Positions 27,613 to 35,647 of a stretch of DNA of 64,000 nt are shown here, piece by piece. Each line of letters opens with the position of its first letter. The stretch's first letter is position 1. The position numbers and the translations under genes were made by a program. Source of the DNA: Shewanella oneidensis MR-1. Its GTDB lineage: Bacteria > Pseudomonadota > Gammaproteobacteria > Enterobacterales > Shewanellaceae. Under the pieces are notes generated by a model. That model had not been told where the DNA came from. It worked only from the letters and a program-made list of their open reading frames with translations, and searched no databases. The stretch is from assembly GCF_000146165.2 (NCBI RefSeq), contig NC_004347.2, positions 3,829,029 to 3,893,028 on the forward strand, read 5' to 3'.

Positions 27613-27760
27613 ATCAAACTGCCTCGTGACCAAGGCTAGGCAGATAGGGTGAAATCGAGCACTTATCAAAAAATGCTTTTCAACCAATCACTTTTAAGAT
27701 GTTAACGCTGAGATGTTAATGCTCTACAGCGTCCAGCACTTATTTGTAAAATGGCGAGCA

Positions 27761-28144
27761 TTAAAAAGCTTGAAAGAAAATCCCAAAGGCACTGAAAATC
27801 GCCACAAACCAAGAGAGAGATCGTAAGGTGCCTTTATTCAATAGATATAAAATCTGATACGCAAAGCGCGCCACAATATGCACAATCGCTAACCACTCGG
27901 CCGTGGGCGTCACTTTGCCAGTTGCGATTACAGTCAACACCGCCAAGCCAAATATCAGCAGTGATTCAAAGGCATTTTGATGCCCCGCTAATGCCCGAGC
28001 ACCAAATCCCGTTAACTGCGCCTGCTGGCTACGAGGATGATGGTTATCATAACCCCCCGCTTTGGCCATCGCCCACGCCACAGGACCTTTAGCTAAATAC
28101 GGCAATAGCATGGCGATAAACAAACAAGTCAGTAATGTATTCAT
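27761..28144 (-). CDS. MAPEG-family membrane protein
   Basis: A 127-residue protein with four predicted membrane helices. The conserved stretch ALAGHQNAFESLLIFGLAV (about residues 51-69) and ARFAYQILYLLNKGTLRSL is typical of bacterial MAPEG-like proteins (YecN/YrbG-like). The eukaryotic members are glutathione or eicosanoid enzymes; bacterial ones of this short type have no established substrate. It is a single gene with no partner. Confidence 0.87.
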   Translation of the reverse strand: MNTLLTCLFIAMLLPYLAKGPVAWAMAKAGGYDNHHPRSQQAQLTGFGARALAGHQNAFESLLIFGLAVLTVIATGKVTPTAEWLAIVHIVARFAYQILYLLNKGTLRSLSWFVAIFSAFGIFFQAF

Positions 28145-28242
28145 AGGGCTTCCTTAGCCAATCGCACATAATGGAATAAATATATATTAAACAATATATT
28201 ACAGCGCTCACAGCGTTAAATCTAACAGCAGGAGGCGAGCGA

Positions 28243-29067
28243 TTAACGCGCCTTATCTAAGGCATCGCAAACAGCCTTTACACCAAGTAAAGCTCTGGGC
28301 GTCGCACGGTGTAATAAATCGGCATTTAATTGATAAATATGCTGGTTTTTAACGGCAGGGATTTCGGTCCATTTACGCCAATCAATCCCTTTAACATTAC
28401 CTTCTTCTTCGCTTTGTAAAATGACCTCGGGCAAGGTCAGTAACACATTCTCAAGACTCACCTGCGGATAATCACTCGCCGCATCATAAAAGACATTTTT
28501 CCCATGGCACACGCCAATAATCTGCTGGATCCAACTGTTTTTAGCAACTGTCATTAAGGGCGTCGACCACAGCTGATAAAACACTTTTGGCTCAGATTTA
28601 GCGGCGTTTTCATTGCGTAGTCGAAGCAGCTCGCGGCGATAATCCGTTGCCACTTGATTAGCCAGCTCCACATGCCCCGTTAATTGGCCTAACTCTTCGA
28701 TTTCTTTGGCGACATCTTCAAGCGTTTGTGGGGAACTGCTGTACAGTTTAAAACCTAAGCTTTTGAGTTGATTAATATCTTCAGCCTTGTTCCCCGTATC
28801 CCACACGACAACCAGGTCGGGATTAAGCTCTAATACGCGCTCAATTTGAATGCCATAATAGCCACCAATACTAGGGATTTTTTTCGCCGCTTCGGGGTAA
28901 TCCGCATAATCTGTAGCGGCCACAATCGCCTCCCCCGCGCCAATGGCATAGAGCATTTCAACGGCGTGGGGTGACAACGCAATAATACGTTTTGCTGGCT
29001 CAGCCATCGCCGCTATGGGTAACAGGGTAAGGCTGAGACTGAGGGCAATAAAGCAGCGCATTAACAT
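28243..29067 (-). CDS. btuF: BtuF-like cobalamin-binding periplasmic protein
   Basis: A 274-residue class III solute-binding protein with a signal peptide (1-22). RIIALSPHAVEMLYAIGAGEAIVAATDYADYPEAA (quoted in part) and GGYYGIQIERVLELNPDLVVVW are standard for BtuF; E. coli BtuF is 266 residues. It hands vitamin B12 to the BtuCD importer, whose genes are not here. The next gene on the same strand lies 15 bp upstream (DUF2235). No cobalamin riboswitch fits in this gap. Siderophore-binding homologues look similar, so B12 is likely but not proven. Confidence 0.85.
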   Translation of the reverse strand: MLMRCFIALSLSLTLLPIAAMAEPAKRIIALSPHAVEMLYAIGAGEAIVAATDYADYPEAAKKIPSIGGYYGIQIERVLELNPDLVVVWDTGNKAEDINQLKSLGFKLYSSSPQTLEDVAKEIEELGQLTGHVELANQVATDYRRELLRLRNENAAKSEPKVFYQLWSTPLMTVAKNSWIQQIIGVCHGKNVFYDAASDYPQVSLENVLLTLPEVILQSEEEGNVKGIDWRKWTEIPAVKNQHIYQLNADLLHRATPRALLGVKAVCDALDKAR

Positions 29068-29082
29068 TAAATTCCTTATTAT

Positions 29083-30120
29083 TTAATCGATTAACTCTTG
29101 TGGCCAACCGAACTTTTCAAGGTAAGCCTGCAGGTTTTTAGGCCGATACTTGGGATCTTGCTCCCAACGCACTTTGACCGAGCGATGCAACAATACTGGC
29201 GCAACATCGGGATCAAGCGGCCGCAAATACGGCTGCTTAATTCGATAAAAACTGCGGCGAGAATCGTGCAGCGTCGCCAAGGGATTAGGGCGCAAACCAG
29301 CCGTTAAATGGGGCTCGAGACTTAAATTAAACCGCTCAGCCTCAGCTATCATCCACGCAAGGGCATTATCCGACAGTAAAGAGCCATCCTTATCAGGCAG
29401 ATAACTGCCGCCAACATTGCTATGGGCACCCGCAAACCATACTTGCTGCATATCCATATTGTCGCGCAATTGCCAAATGGTCGGCTCAAAATCGCTGCGA
29501 TGCTCGTCTATCGCCAAGGCATGGCGGGCAACACGCACATTGCGGCCAATTTTAGTGTCGTAAAACTCGTCTTTATCTTCAAATAAGCCGAGGAAGGAAA
29601 TCGGGATCCCCATGGCGCCCACAGTATCCCACACGCCGACAAACTTAATCTCCCGCGATTCGTGGCAGTGTTCATGCCTAAACTCAACGGATTTATCGCC
29701 GCTTGGGGCAAAGGGCGCACTGCTTTTTTTATAATGGTCAAAGGCTTGCTGGATAAGCCGAGCTTCCGGACGCTTTAGAATACCGCAGTTATTAATAAGG
29801 CCACACAGGCAGCGCACTGTATAGGCGCCGCGGCTAAAGCCAAAGAGATAAATCTCATCACCGGGCGAGTAGTTTTGCACAATATAGCGATAACCATCCA
29901 TGATGTTTTTATGCAGTCCACGCCCCGTCGCGCCGCCAATCACTTCATCGTAATAGGAGCCAACACCCCAGTCGTAAAACACTTGCTGAGGTTTACCATC
30001 GGCCGCAATCGGGCTAATAGCCCGCGCCAGACGCAGCACATTGGTGGGAAAATCCACCTTAAGATCTTTCTCGGGTCGATTCCACGTGCCGTCGGCACAA
30101 ATCACAATACGTTTATTCAT
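29083..30120 (-). CDS. DUF2235 alpha/beta-hydrolase-like protein
   Basis: A 345-residue cytosolic protein. RIVICADGTWNRPEKD at the start and the nucleophile elbow YLFGFSRGAYTVRCL (Ser in GFSRGA) are the DUF2235 signature, followed by FVGVWDTVGAMGIP (Asp) and WFAGAHSNVGG (His). This is the catalytic domain also used by type VI secretion phospholipase effectors (Tle1), but there are no VgrG, Hcp or immunity genes around it. It is 15 bp upstream of btuF on the same strand. It probably hydrolyses an ester; the substrate is unknown. Confidence 0.87.
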   Translation of the reverse strand: MNKRIVICADGTWNRPEKDLKVDFPTNVLRLARAISPIAADGKPQQVFYDWGVGSYYDEVIGGATGRGLHKNIMDGYRYIVQNYSPGDEIYLFGFSRGAYTVRCLCGLINNCGILKRPEARLIQQAFDHYKKSSAPFAPSGDKSVEFRHEHCHESREIKFVGVWDTVGAMGIPISFLGLFEDKDEFYDTKIGRNVRVARHALAIDEHRSDFEPTIWQLRDNMDMQQVWFAGAHSNVGGSYLPDKDGSLLSDNALAWMIAEAERFNLSLEPHLTAGLRPNPLATLHDSRRSFYRIKQPYLRPLDPDVAPVLLHRSVKVRWEQDPKYRPKNLQAYLEKFGWPQELID

Positions 30121-30492
30121 CGCATCATCCTTGAGGCACTGATGCCCAATCTCGCAGGTAAAAAGCTGTCGATACAGACGCTAACGGGTTTTACCAAGGA
30201 ATCACCGCCTCGATAGCCTTGTTTGCTGGCGATTCAAGACGGTAAAAGCTCATCTTGCTTTACATGCTAACGTCGCAGCAAAAAACCTATACTGACATAA
30301 AACCCTCAGCTAACAAATTGGAACAATAAAATGCAGTTACAGTTTGCATGTGTAACGTTCAAACGAGAGAAGATTAATGCTGTCTCTAACAAGGAATTGG
30401 ACAGTTCCGAGTTAAAGCCTTAACTCTAACTAGTTTGTTTCGGATTAAAAATTCTATGGAGATAACGCCGCCAGCACGAGCAAGCTTTGGTA
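30121..30492. other. intergenic stretch left of the IS element
   Basis: No credible gene. A 30-codon frame starting at ATG 30331 has no family. The right part (30465-30492, GATAACGCCGCCAGC then CACGAGCAAGCTTTGG) is GC-rich and is matched in inverted form on the other side of the IS (see findings). Confidence 0.45.
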
Positions 30493-31777
30493 GTGTTCAT
30501 AATTCTGTGTCATTTCAGTAAAATATTCAAAAACAGGAATGACACATGACCCAACCTTTTAACTTCGAACAAGCCCTTAAAGATCTGCAATCAGGTAAAA
30601 GCCTCACAGGTAAAGACAGCATTCTTGGCCCACTGATCAAGCAACTCACTGAAGCGGCTCTCCAGGCTGAGCTTGAGCAGCATTTAGCGCATGATCCTCA
30701 GCCTAATCGTAAAAATGGCAAAACCCCTAAGACCATTAAGCATCCGTCCGGTAACTTTGAGTTAGACGCGCCTAGAGACCGCAATGGCACCTTTGAGCCT
30801 CAGTTGATTAAGAAAAATCAAACTACGCTAACCGATGAAATCGAACGTAAAGTGTTATCGATGTTCAGTATAGGTATGAGCTATCGCGATATTAATCAAC
30901 ATGTTGAAGATATGTATGGGCTCAATGTGTCTAACGCAACAGTCAGTGCTATCACTGACAAACTCATCCCCGAACTTAAAGCGTGGCAACAGCGCCCATT
31001 AGATAGCCATTATCCTATCGTGTGGCTTGATGCGATACATTATAAAGTCAAAGAGGATGGGCGTTACGTCAGTAAAGCCGTTTACACATTGTTAGCGCTT
31101 AATATGAAAGGAAAAAAGGAAATTTTAGGGCTTCACTTATCCGAAAATGAAGGCGCTAATTACTGGCTATCCGTACTGACCGATCTTAATAATCGTGGTG
31201 TAAAAGATATTCTTATCGCCTGTGTTGACGGCTTGACCGGTTTCCCTGAGGCCATAGCCAGTATCTTCCCTCATACGGAAACACAGCTATGCGTTATCCA
31301 CCAGATCCGCAACTCAATGAAGTATGTCGCCTCAAAAAATCAGAAAGCGTTTATGGCTGATTTAAAGCCTGTGTATCGAGCCGTGAGTAAAGAAGCCGCA
31401 GAGATGGCATTGGACGAACTGGAGGCCAAATGGGGTGATGCTTATCCGCTGGTAATCAACTCTTGGCGTCGCAAATGGCATAATTTGTCCCATTATTTTA
31501 AGTACCCAGAACATATCAGGAAAGTGATTTACACGACCAATGCAGTTGAGGCTGTGCATCGCCAATTTAGAAAGCTCACCAAAACCAAAGGTGCATTTCC
31601 TAATGAAAATAGCTTGTTGAAGCTACTTTACGCAGGCATATTAAACGCCTCAGATAAATGGACCATGCCAATCCACAATTGGAGCCTTTGTTTATCACAG
31701 TTAGCGATTTATTTTGAAGGGCGTTTAGATAGCGTGCTAGAAATTTAAAAATTAGCCTGACACAGAATTTTGAACGC
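30493..31777 (+). mobile_element. IS256-family insertion sequence
   Basis: About 1285 bp bounded by imperfect terminal inverted repeats (left GTGTTCATAATTCTGTGTCA, right read inward GCGTTCAAAATTCTGTGTCA, 18 of 20 identical), enclosing one IS256-type transposase gene. Length and layout fit the family. I could not find an 8-9 bp target duplication at these ends, so the exact ends or the insertion history are uncertain. Confidence 0.85.
30546..31748 (+). CDS. IS256-family transposase
   Basis: A 400-residue Mutator-type DDE transposase. Landmarks: KTIKHPSGNFELDAPRDRNG (N-terminal conserved block), WLDAIHYKVKEDG (first Asp), CVDGLTGFPEAI (second Asp, with the family sequence nearby QLCVIHQIRNSMKYV), and TNAVEAVHRQFRK (Glu). 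All catalytic positions are present and the frame is intact, so it may be active. Codon use is similar to the neighbours. Confidence 0.95.
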   Translation: MTQPFNFEQALKDLQSGKSLTGKDSILGPLIKQLTEAALQAELEQHLAHDPQPNRKNGKTPKTIKHPSGNFELDAPRDRNGTFEPQLIKKNQTTLTDEIERKVLSMFSIGMSYRDINQHVEDMYGLNVSNATVSAITDKLIPELKAWQQRPLDSHYPIVWLDAIHYKVKEDGRYVSKAVYTLLALNMKGKKEILGLHLSENEGANYWLSVLTDLNNRGVKDILIACVDGLTGFPEAIASIFPHTETQLCVIHQIRNSMKYVASKNQKAFMADLKPVYRAVSKEAAEMALDELEAKWGDAYPLVINSWRRKWHNLSHYFKYPEHIRKVIYTTNAVEAVHRQFRKLTKTKGAFPNENSLLKLLYAGILNASDKWTMPIHNWSLCLSQLAIYFEGRLDSVLEI

Positions 31778-31850
31778 CCTCGCAGCTTTGTCGTGGGGGC
31801 GAAGCCGGAGCAAAAAAGACGTCGCCATGCCTAGCCTTGGTAGACATATT

Positions 31851-32117
31851 TTACTTGAAGAACTCATTGATCCAAGCGACATGGCTTTTGTTGACATTTT
31901 TTAAAGGAGCCAAAGAGTTAAAATCTAGCTCCCAACGTTTAAATAATACGAACAACTGGTTTATTGTACTCTGCGATACTGGCTCATTTAGCTCAATTAT
32001 TAAATCCAAGCCGCGGCCAGTTACCGACTGATAATTTGGCAGAGAGTAAATCCACTCAAAAAACTTATCTTCATCTTCCTGACACCAGAAACTTGGCCCT
32101 TTTACTGTAATCTGCAC
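31851..32117 (-). CDS. integron cassette ORF, hypothetical 88 aa
   Basis: An 88-residue protein from a GTG at 32117, preceded by AGGAAA. The longer frame up to 32198 is rejected because those 27 codons lie inside the attC site. The protein starts QITVKGPSFWCQEDEDKFF and is Trp- and acid-rich; I recognise no family. It lies right after the core site end of a VCR-type attC, exactly where a cassette gene begins, so I read it as a cassette-borne gene. Its own attC is not seen downstream; an IS element lies there. Confidence 0.6.
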   Translation of the reverse strand: MQITVKGPSFWCQEDEDKFFEWIYSLPNYQSVTGRGLDLIIELNEPVSQSTINQLFVLFKRWELDFNSLAPLKNVNKSHVAWINEFFK

Positions 32118-32134
32118 GAATTTTCCTAGTATGG

Positions 32135-32258
32135 CTAACGCCCGCCTAAGGGGCTGACAACGCATAACACCAAACTCAAACACAGCAACCGTAACCATCG
32201 CGGCTCATTGGGACTGGAAACGCTACGCGTTGACAGTCCCTATTGAGGCGTTTGTTAG
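32135..32258 (-). other. VCR-type attC integron recombination site
   Basis: A 124-bp segment which, read on the minus strand, starts CTAACAAACGCCTCAATAGG and ends GCCCCTTAGGCGGGCGTTAG, with the internal imperfect inverted repeat (GCGTTGACAGTCCC region against GGGACTGGAAACGC). This matches from memory the long attC called VCR in the Vibrio cholerae superintegron, including the TTTGAGTTTGGTGTTATGCG part. Core sites are the outer TAAC/GTTA ends. It faces so that the 31851-32117 ORF is the next cassette after it. Confidence 0.88.
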
Positions 32259-32365
32259 CCGCGTTTCCCAATTATGCGCTTTGCTCTTTCCAATACATGA
32301 TCAAAAGTCATAATCGATAGATTATGCACACACTAAAACGCTCTCAAGAACATAGGCTCTAGGCA

Positions 32366-33376
32366 TTACATTCCTGCACGCTTTTCACAGGTATTGAAAT
32401 TCTGTGGGGTACAAAAGGTGACAGGAGTGTAAATGACTTCTTCATATTGTTGTTTTGTGACAATTTTATAAAGCGTCAAAATTGCCTGCCTGCCCATTTC
32501 ATAGGGATTTTGACCGACATTGATATGCGCAAGATTATCTTTCAACATCGTCAATTGCTCAGGAGAGGTGTCAGTCATAACAATCACGACTTCCTTATCA
32601 TTAATTTTTTCTTGAAATGGGGCAATCATGTCACGGTAGAGCGCATCATTATTTTGCGCCCAACCTCCAACCGCAATAAACGAGTCTGCTTTCACCGGCT
32701 TGCCTTTCATAACAGACTCCATTTGCTTAACGGCTTGACTAAGTTGGTCAAAATTAAACAAAGGTTCTCTCACTTCAGTCCAGCCCTGCTCGTTATTAAG
32801 TAATTTCCCTGGGGGAATATCGTATTTTTTTCCCGACAAAGCAGAGCGAACTCCCATCAACCGTAAATTCAAATTGGGGGAATCAGGGCGCCCAGACTGC
32901 ATGATAAGCATGCCTCCATTAGGCCGTAATTTTTTTAACTCTTCACCTAATGACTTACCTAGTTCAAAATTGTCAGTGCCGATATAGGCTAAGCGAAAAT
33001 TCTTAGGATCGCCGTTGATTGAAGCATCAAAGTCAGAGTCATAGGTAACAATTGGAATGCCGACTTCTTTAGCCCGTTTAAGGCTATTTTCAACGAGATA
33101 TTTAGATTGGGTAACGGCAACAGCAATACCATCAACACCTTCATCAATCAGTTGATTTATCACCTGATCTTGTAATCTAACACTGCTTATTTCAGGTCCT
33201 CGATATATACATTCAACGCCTTCGATTTGAGCCGCTGCATCGATACAGCCATTTTTGCTTTGATCAAAAAAAACGCTATAAAATTTAGGCACTAAGGCTA
33301 ATTTTAATTCTTTTCCATAGACAGAAGATATCGGTAATAGACCCAATGCAATAATCAACATCAGTAATCTCGCCAT
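32366..33376 (-). CDS. periplasmic binding protein, sugar type (Peripla_BP_4-like)
   Basis: A 336-residue exported protein (signal peptide 1-21, ending VYGKE). The fold pattern of RbsB/LsrB-like proteins is clear: LALVPKFYSVFFDQSKNG, EGVDGIAVAVTQSKYL, GIPIVTYDSDFD, LAYIGTDNFELGKSLGEEL and AHINVGQNPYEMG. No permease or ATPase genes adjoin, so it may feed a distant ABC transporter or a sensor kinase, as TorT-type proteins do. Its 3' end is followed, 107 bp on, by the attC site. Confidence 0.85.
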   Translation of the reverse strand: MARLLMLIIALGLLPISSVYGKELKLALVPKFYSVFFDQSKNGCIDAAAQIEGVECIYRGPEISSVRLQDQVINQLIDEGVDGIAVAVTQSKYLVENSLKRAKEVGIPIVTYDSDFDASINGDPKNFRLAYIGTDNFELGKSLGEELKKLRPNGGMLIMQSGRPDSPNLNLRLMGVRSALSGKKYDIPPGKLLNNEQGWTEVREPLFNFDQLSQAVKQMESVMKGKPVKADSFIAVGGWAQNNDALYRDMIAPFQEKINDKEVVIVMTDTSPEQLTMLKDNLAHINVGQNPYEMGRQAILTLYKIVTKQQYEEVIYTPVTFCTPQNFNTCEKRAGM

Positions 33377-33788
33377 ACATCCTCCTAAAAATAATGAGAT
33401 AGCGATTTAAGCTTCACAACAAAATGTAGCAAAGGAATGAATTTAAAGACATGAGATGCTGCGATGTTCTCGCGTAAGATTGATCTAAATCAGTCATTCT
33501 CATCAATCATGCCAACTCAGCAACAGTCAACAAAGACAAATACCATTTAAAAACAATAGTATAAATAACATTAAACCGATATTAAACCAGCTTATTTGGG
33601 GTCCTTAGAATGACTCCGATCTGTTGATTAAGCTATTTTGCACTTGCTATCCTTTTCAAAGTTGAACTAACACTCGGTTTCAAAAATATTTTGAAACTGA
33701 TAACCGTTTTGATCACATTGTGTTTTGCCTAAACCCGCTTAAAATGCTGTCGTTGAATTTGTATTCCCAGATGATTTGGAGCCGTTAC
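33377..33788. other. intergenic region between divergent genes
   Basis: About 410 bp between the periplasmic binding protein gene and nfsB, which diverge. It holds promoters for both and the perfect palindrome at 33677-33697. The rest is A/T-rich and I see no gene. Confidence 0.5.
33677..33697. promoter_or_regulatory. 21-bp perfect palindrome upstream of nfsB
   Basis: GTTTCAAAA-ATA-TTTTGAAAC, 9-bp arms around ATA. It lies about 90 bp upstream of the nfsB start, suitable for a repressor or activator dimer. The regulator is unknown. Confidence 0.6.
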
Positions 33789-34442
33789 ATGAGTGATTTA
33801 AGTTTTCTCGCTAAAAAGCGTTACACCACTAAGGCCTTTGATCCAACTAAGATAATTCCTACCGATAAGATTGCCGACATCAAGACCTTATTACAGTTCA
33901 GCCCATCATCGACTAACTCGCAGCCGTGGCACTTTGTGCTGGCAGGCACAGCTGAAGGCAAAGCACTGATCGCCCAAGCGACTGAACATTATGCATTTAA
34001 TACCCAAAAAATTCTTGATGCTTCCCACGTAGTGGTACTTTGTACTCGTACTCAACTCGATGAAGCACACTTATTACAAGTGCTTGAACAAGAAGCAAAA
34101 GATGGTCGTTTTGCGAATGAAGAAGCCAAACAAGGTCAGCATAATGGCCGCTCATTCTTTGCCAATATGCATAAATTTGAGCTAAAAGACGCCCAGCATT
34201 GGATGGAAAAACAAGTCTATTTAGCGCTCGGTACGCTGATGTTAGGTGCAAGTGTACTCGATATTGATGCCTGCCCAATCGAAGGTTTCGATGCCACGAA
34301 ACTCAATCAAGTCTTAGGCTTAAGAGAAAAAGGCTTGTGCGCTTCTGTGGTTGTAGCGTTAGGTTACCGCTCAGAAGAAGACTTTAACGCTAAGTTACCT
34401 AAGTCGCGTTTAGCGCAAGAAGTGATTTTTACCGAAATTTAA
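33789..34442 (+). CDS. nfsB: oxygen-insensitive NAD(P)H nitroreductase
   Basis: 217 residues from the ATG at 33789 (MSDLSFLAKKRYTTKAFDP), the same length as E. coli NfsB, with GGAG in front; an in-frame extension to 33720 is not supported. FMN-binding sites are recognisable: AKKRYTTKAFD at the start, SPSSTNSQPWHFV and the C-terminal VVALGYRSEEDFN, KLPKSR. It reduces nitroaromatics or quinones with NAD(P)H. A single gene with a strong terminator after it and a palindrome before it. Confidence 0.93.
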   Translation: MSDLSFLAKKRYTTKAFDPTKIIPTDKIADIKTLLQFSPSSTNSQPWHFVLAGTAEGKALIAQATEHYAFNTQKILDASHVVVLCTRTQLDEAHLLQVLEQEAKDGRFANEEAKQGQHNGRSFFANMHKFELKDAQHWMEKQVYLALGTLMLGASVLDIDACPIEGFDATKLNQVLGLREKGLCASVVVALGYRSEEDFNAKLPKSRLAQEVIFTEI

Positions 34443-34467
34443 GCAGTTACGCCTAAACTCACACCGT

Positions 34468-34506
34468 AAATGCCCTTGTTTTGCACAGCAAACAAGGGCA
34501 TTTTTA
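34468..34506 (+). terminator. rho-independent terminator after nfsB
   Basis: Perfect 14-bp stem (AAATGCCCTTGTTT / AAACAAGGGCATTT) with an 8-nt loop, followed by TTATT. Confidence 0.92.
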
Positions 34507-34751
34507 TTATTCGTCCCAAACACTCACCATAAGGAATTGACGTCGTTAAAACTAACTAAGGTAGGAGTGTTCTTGGGCTAAATTGCTCTAAAATCCATCT
34601 TTGCCTACACTTTGCACTATGGCATAGTGTACCTATAGCTCGCTAAACGTAGCGAAAATATAAGATAAAAGCATTAATAATCTTATAGATAGAAGTACAT
34701 CTTACTTTTCGCCACACTTGCTTGATAACAACTTAGGATGGGACTGTCAGT

Positions 34752-35396
34752 ATGCTACTCGCTAAACCTTCACTCAGTGCAGAAGCTCAATCGGCAAGGC
34801 TTTCGACCACTAAGGGAGACAATCCGTTAACCTGGCCAGTACTATCAGTGTTACAAGCCTCTAATCAAAGTTGGAAAATCCACCACCTCGCCACCGAATT
34901 GCAAAACAGAGGGCTTATCCATCAGTTAGATGAAAATCCGGGTAATGATTTGTTTAAGCGTAATTTTTTACTGATGAATGCCCTATTCGAGTTGCAAGAA
35001 ATTCTGCTACCTAAGCAATGGCTGCAAGTTAAAGCGATGGAAATCCAGATTTTCCGCCTCGTGCCATCAAACGTTAACTTATTGATAATGGAAGATACTT
35101 CCCTGAGAGAATACTATCTTGACTGGAATAACTACGACACCAGTGAAAACGTTGTGCGTGAGTTATTAGAGGCCTTCTGGAGCAGCTATAAGAGTTATAT
35201 TGGCCTCAATGTAAATTTAATGCACAAAGGCCATGCCCTAAGGATATTTGAGTTAGATGAAAGCGCAACGCCAAGGGATATTCGTAAACAATGGCGTCGC
35301 CTAGCGCTGAAATGGCATCCAGATAGACCCGAGGGGGATGCTGCGCGATTTAGAGAAGTCTGCGAGGCTTGGCAATCGCTGCGGGATATTGCTTAG
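34752..35396 (+). CDS. DnaJ-related protein with C-terminal J domain
   Basis: A 214-residue protein of the DNAJ-related type: an N-terminal conserved domain (about 30-150, with WPVLSVLQASNQSWKIHHLA and RNFLLMNALFELQEILLP) followed by a short J domain (about 165-214) with the HPD motif in RLALKWHPDRPEGDAARF. It should stimulate an Hsp70 (DnaK) ATPase, probably for a special client. No glycine-rich or zinc finger region, so it is not canonical DnaJ. It is a single gene. Confidence 0.9.
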   Translation: MLLAKPSLSAEAQSARLSTTKGDNPLTWPVLSVLQASNQSWKIHHLATELQNRGLIHQLDENPGNDLFKRNFLLMNALFELQEILLPKQWLQVKAMEIQIFRLVPSNVNLLIMEDTSLREYYLDWNNYDTSENVVRELLEAFWSSYKSYIGLNVNLMHKGHALRIFELDESATPRDIRKQWRRLALKWHPDRPEGDAARFREVCEAWQSLRDIA

Positions 35397-35409
35397 CTAA
35401 TACTGATAT

Positions 35410-35471
35410 ATCTGTGATCCCCTTTGCAGTCTTGCAAACTTCTATGCCTAAACTCCCGCGGGATCACAGAT
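35410..35471. repeat. 12-bp inverted repeat after the DnaJ-related gene
   Basis: Perfect arms ATCTGTGATCCC (35410-35421) and GGGATCACAGAT (35460-35471) with a 38-nt loop that itself can fold (GCAGTCTTGC). It lies 14 bp after the stop. A factor-independent terminator is unlikely as no T run follows. Confidence 0.6.
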
Positions 35472-35647
35472 TTAGTCTGATATCTGCCGCCTAATTCAGC
35501 GATAATTAAGCATCCCAAACTAACCTAAAACCATCTTCACGCTGGTATAAAGCGAGCGTAATTTCAAGACTGGATCAGCTTGCCCACTATCTAAGGCACA
35601 ACGCATATCCATGCACTGAATTCAATCTAACCGACTTTGAGGGTTCT

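Noticed and set aside
29068..29082. Cobalamin riboswitch in front of the btuF-like gene
   Set aside because: Only 15 bp separate it from the upstream DUF2235 gene, too short, and no B12-box-like sequence is seen before that gene.
29083..30120. Type VI secretion effector locus
   Set aside because: Only the DUF2235 domain is present; no VgrG, Hcp, PAAR, adaptor or immunity gene is nearby.
30484..31790. AGCTTTG on both sides of the IS as a target duplication
   Set aside because: The two copies are not immediately adjacent to the terminal repeats and are offset unequally, so they are not a clean duplication.
32118..32198. Upstream extension of the cassette ORF (27 more codons)
   Set aside because: These codons are the attC sequence itself; a ribosome site and GTG at 32117 give a better start.
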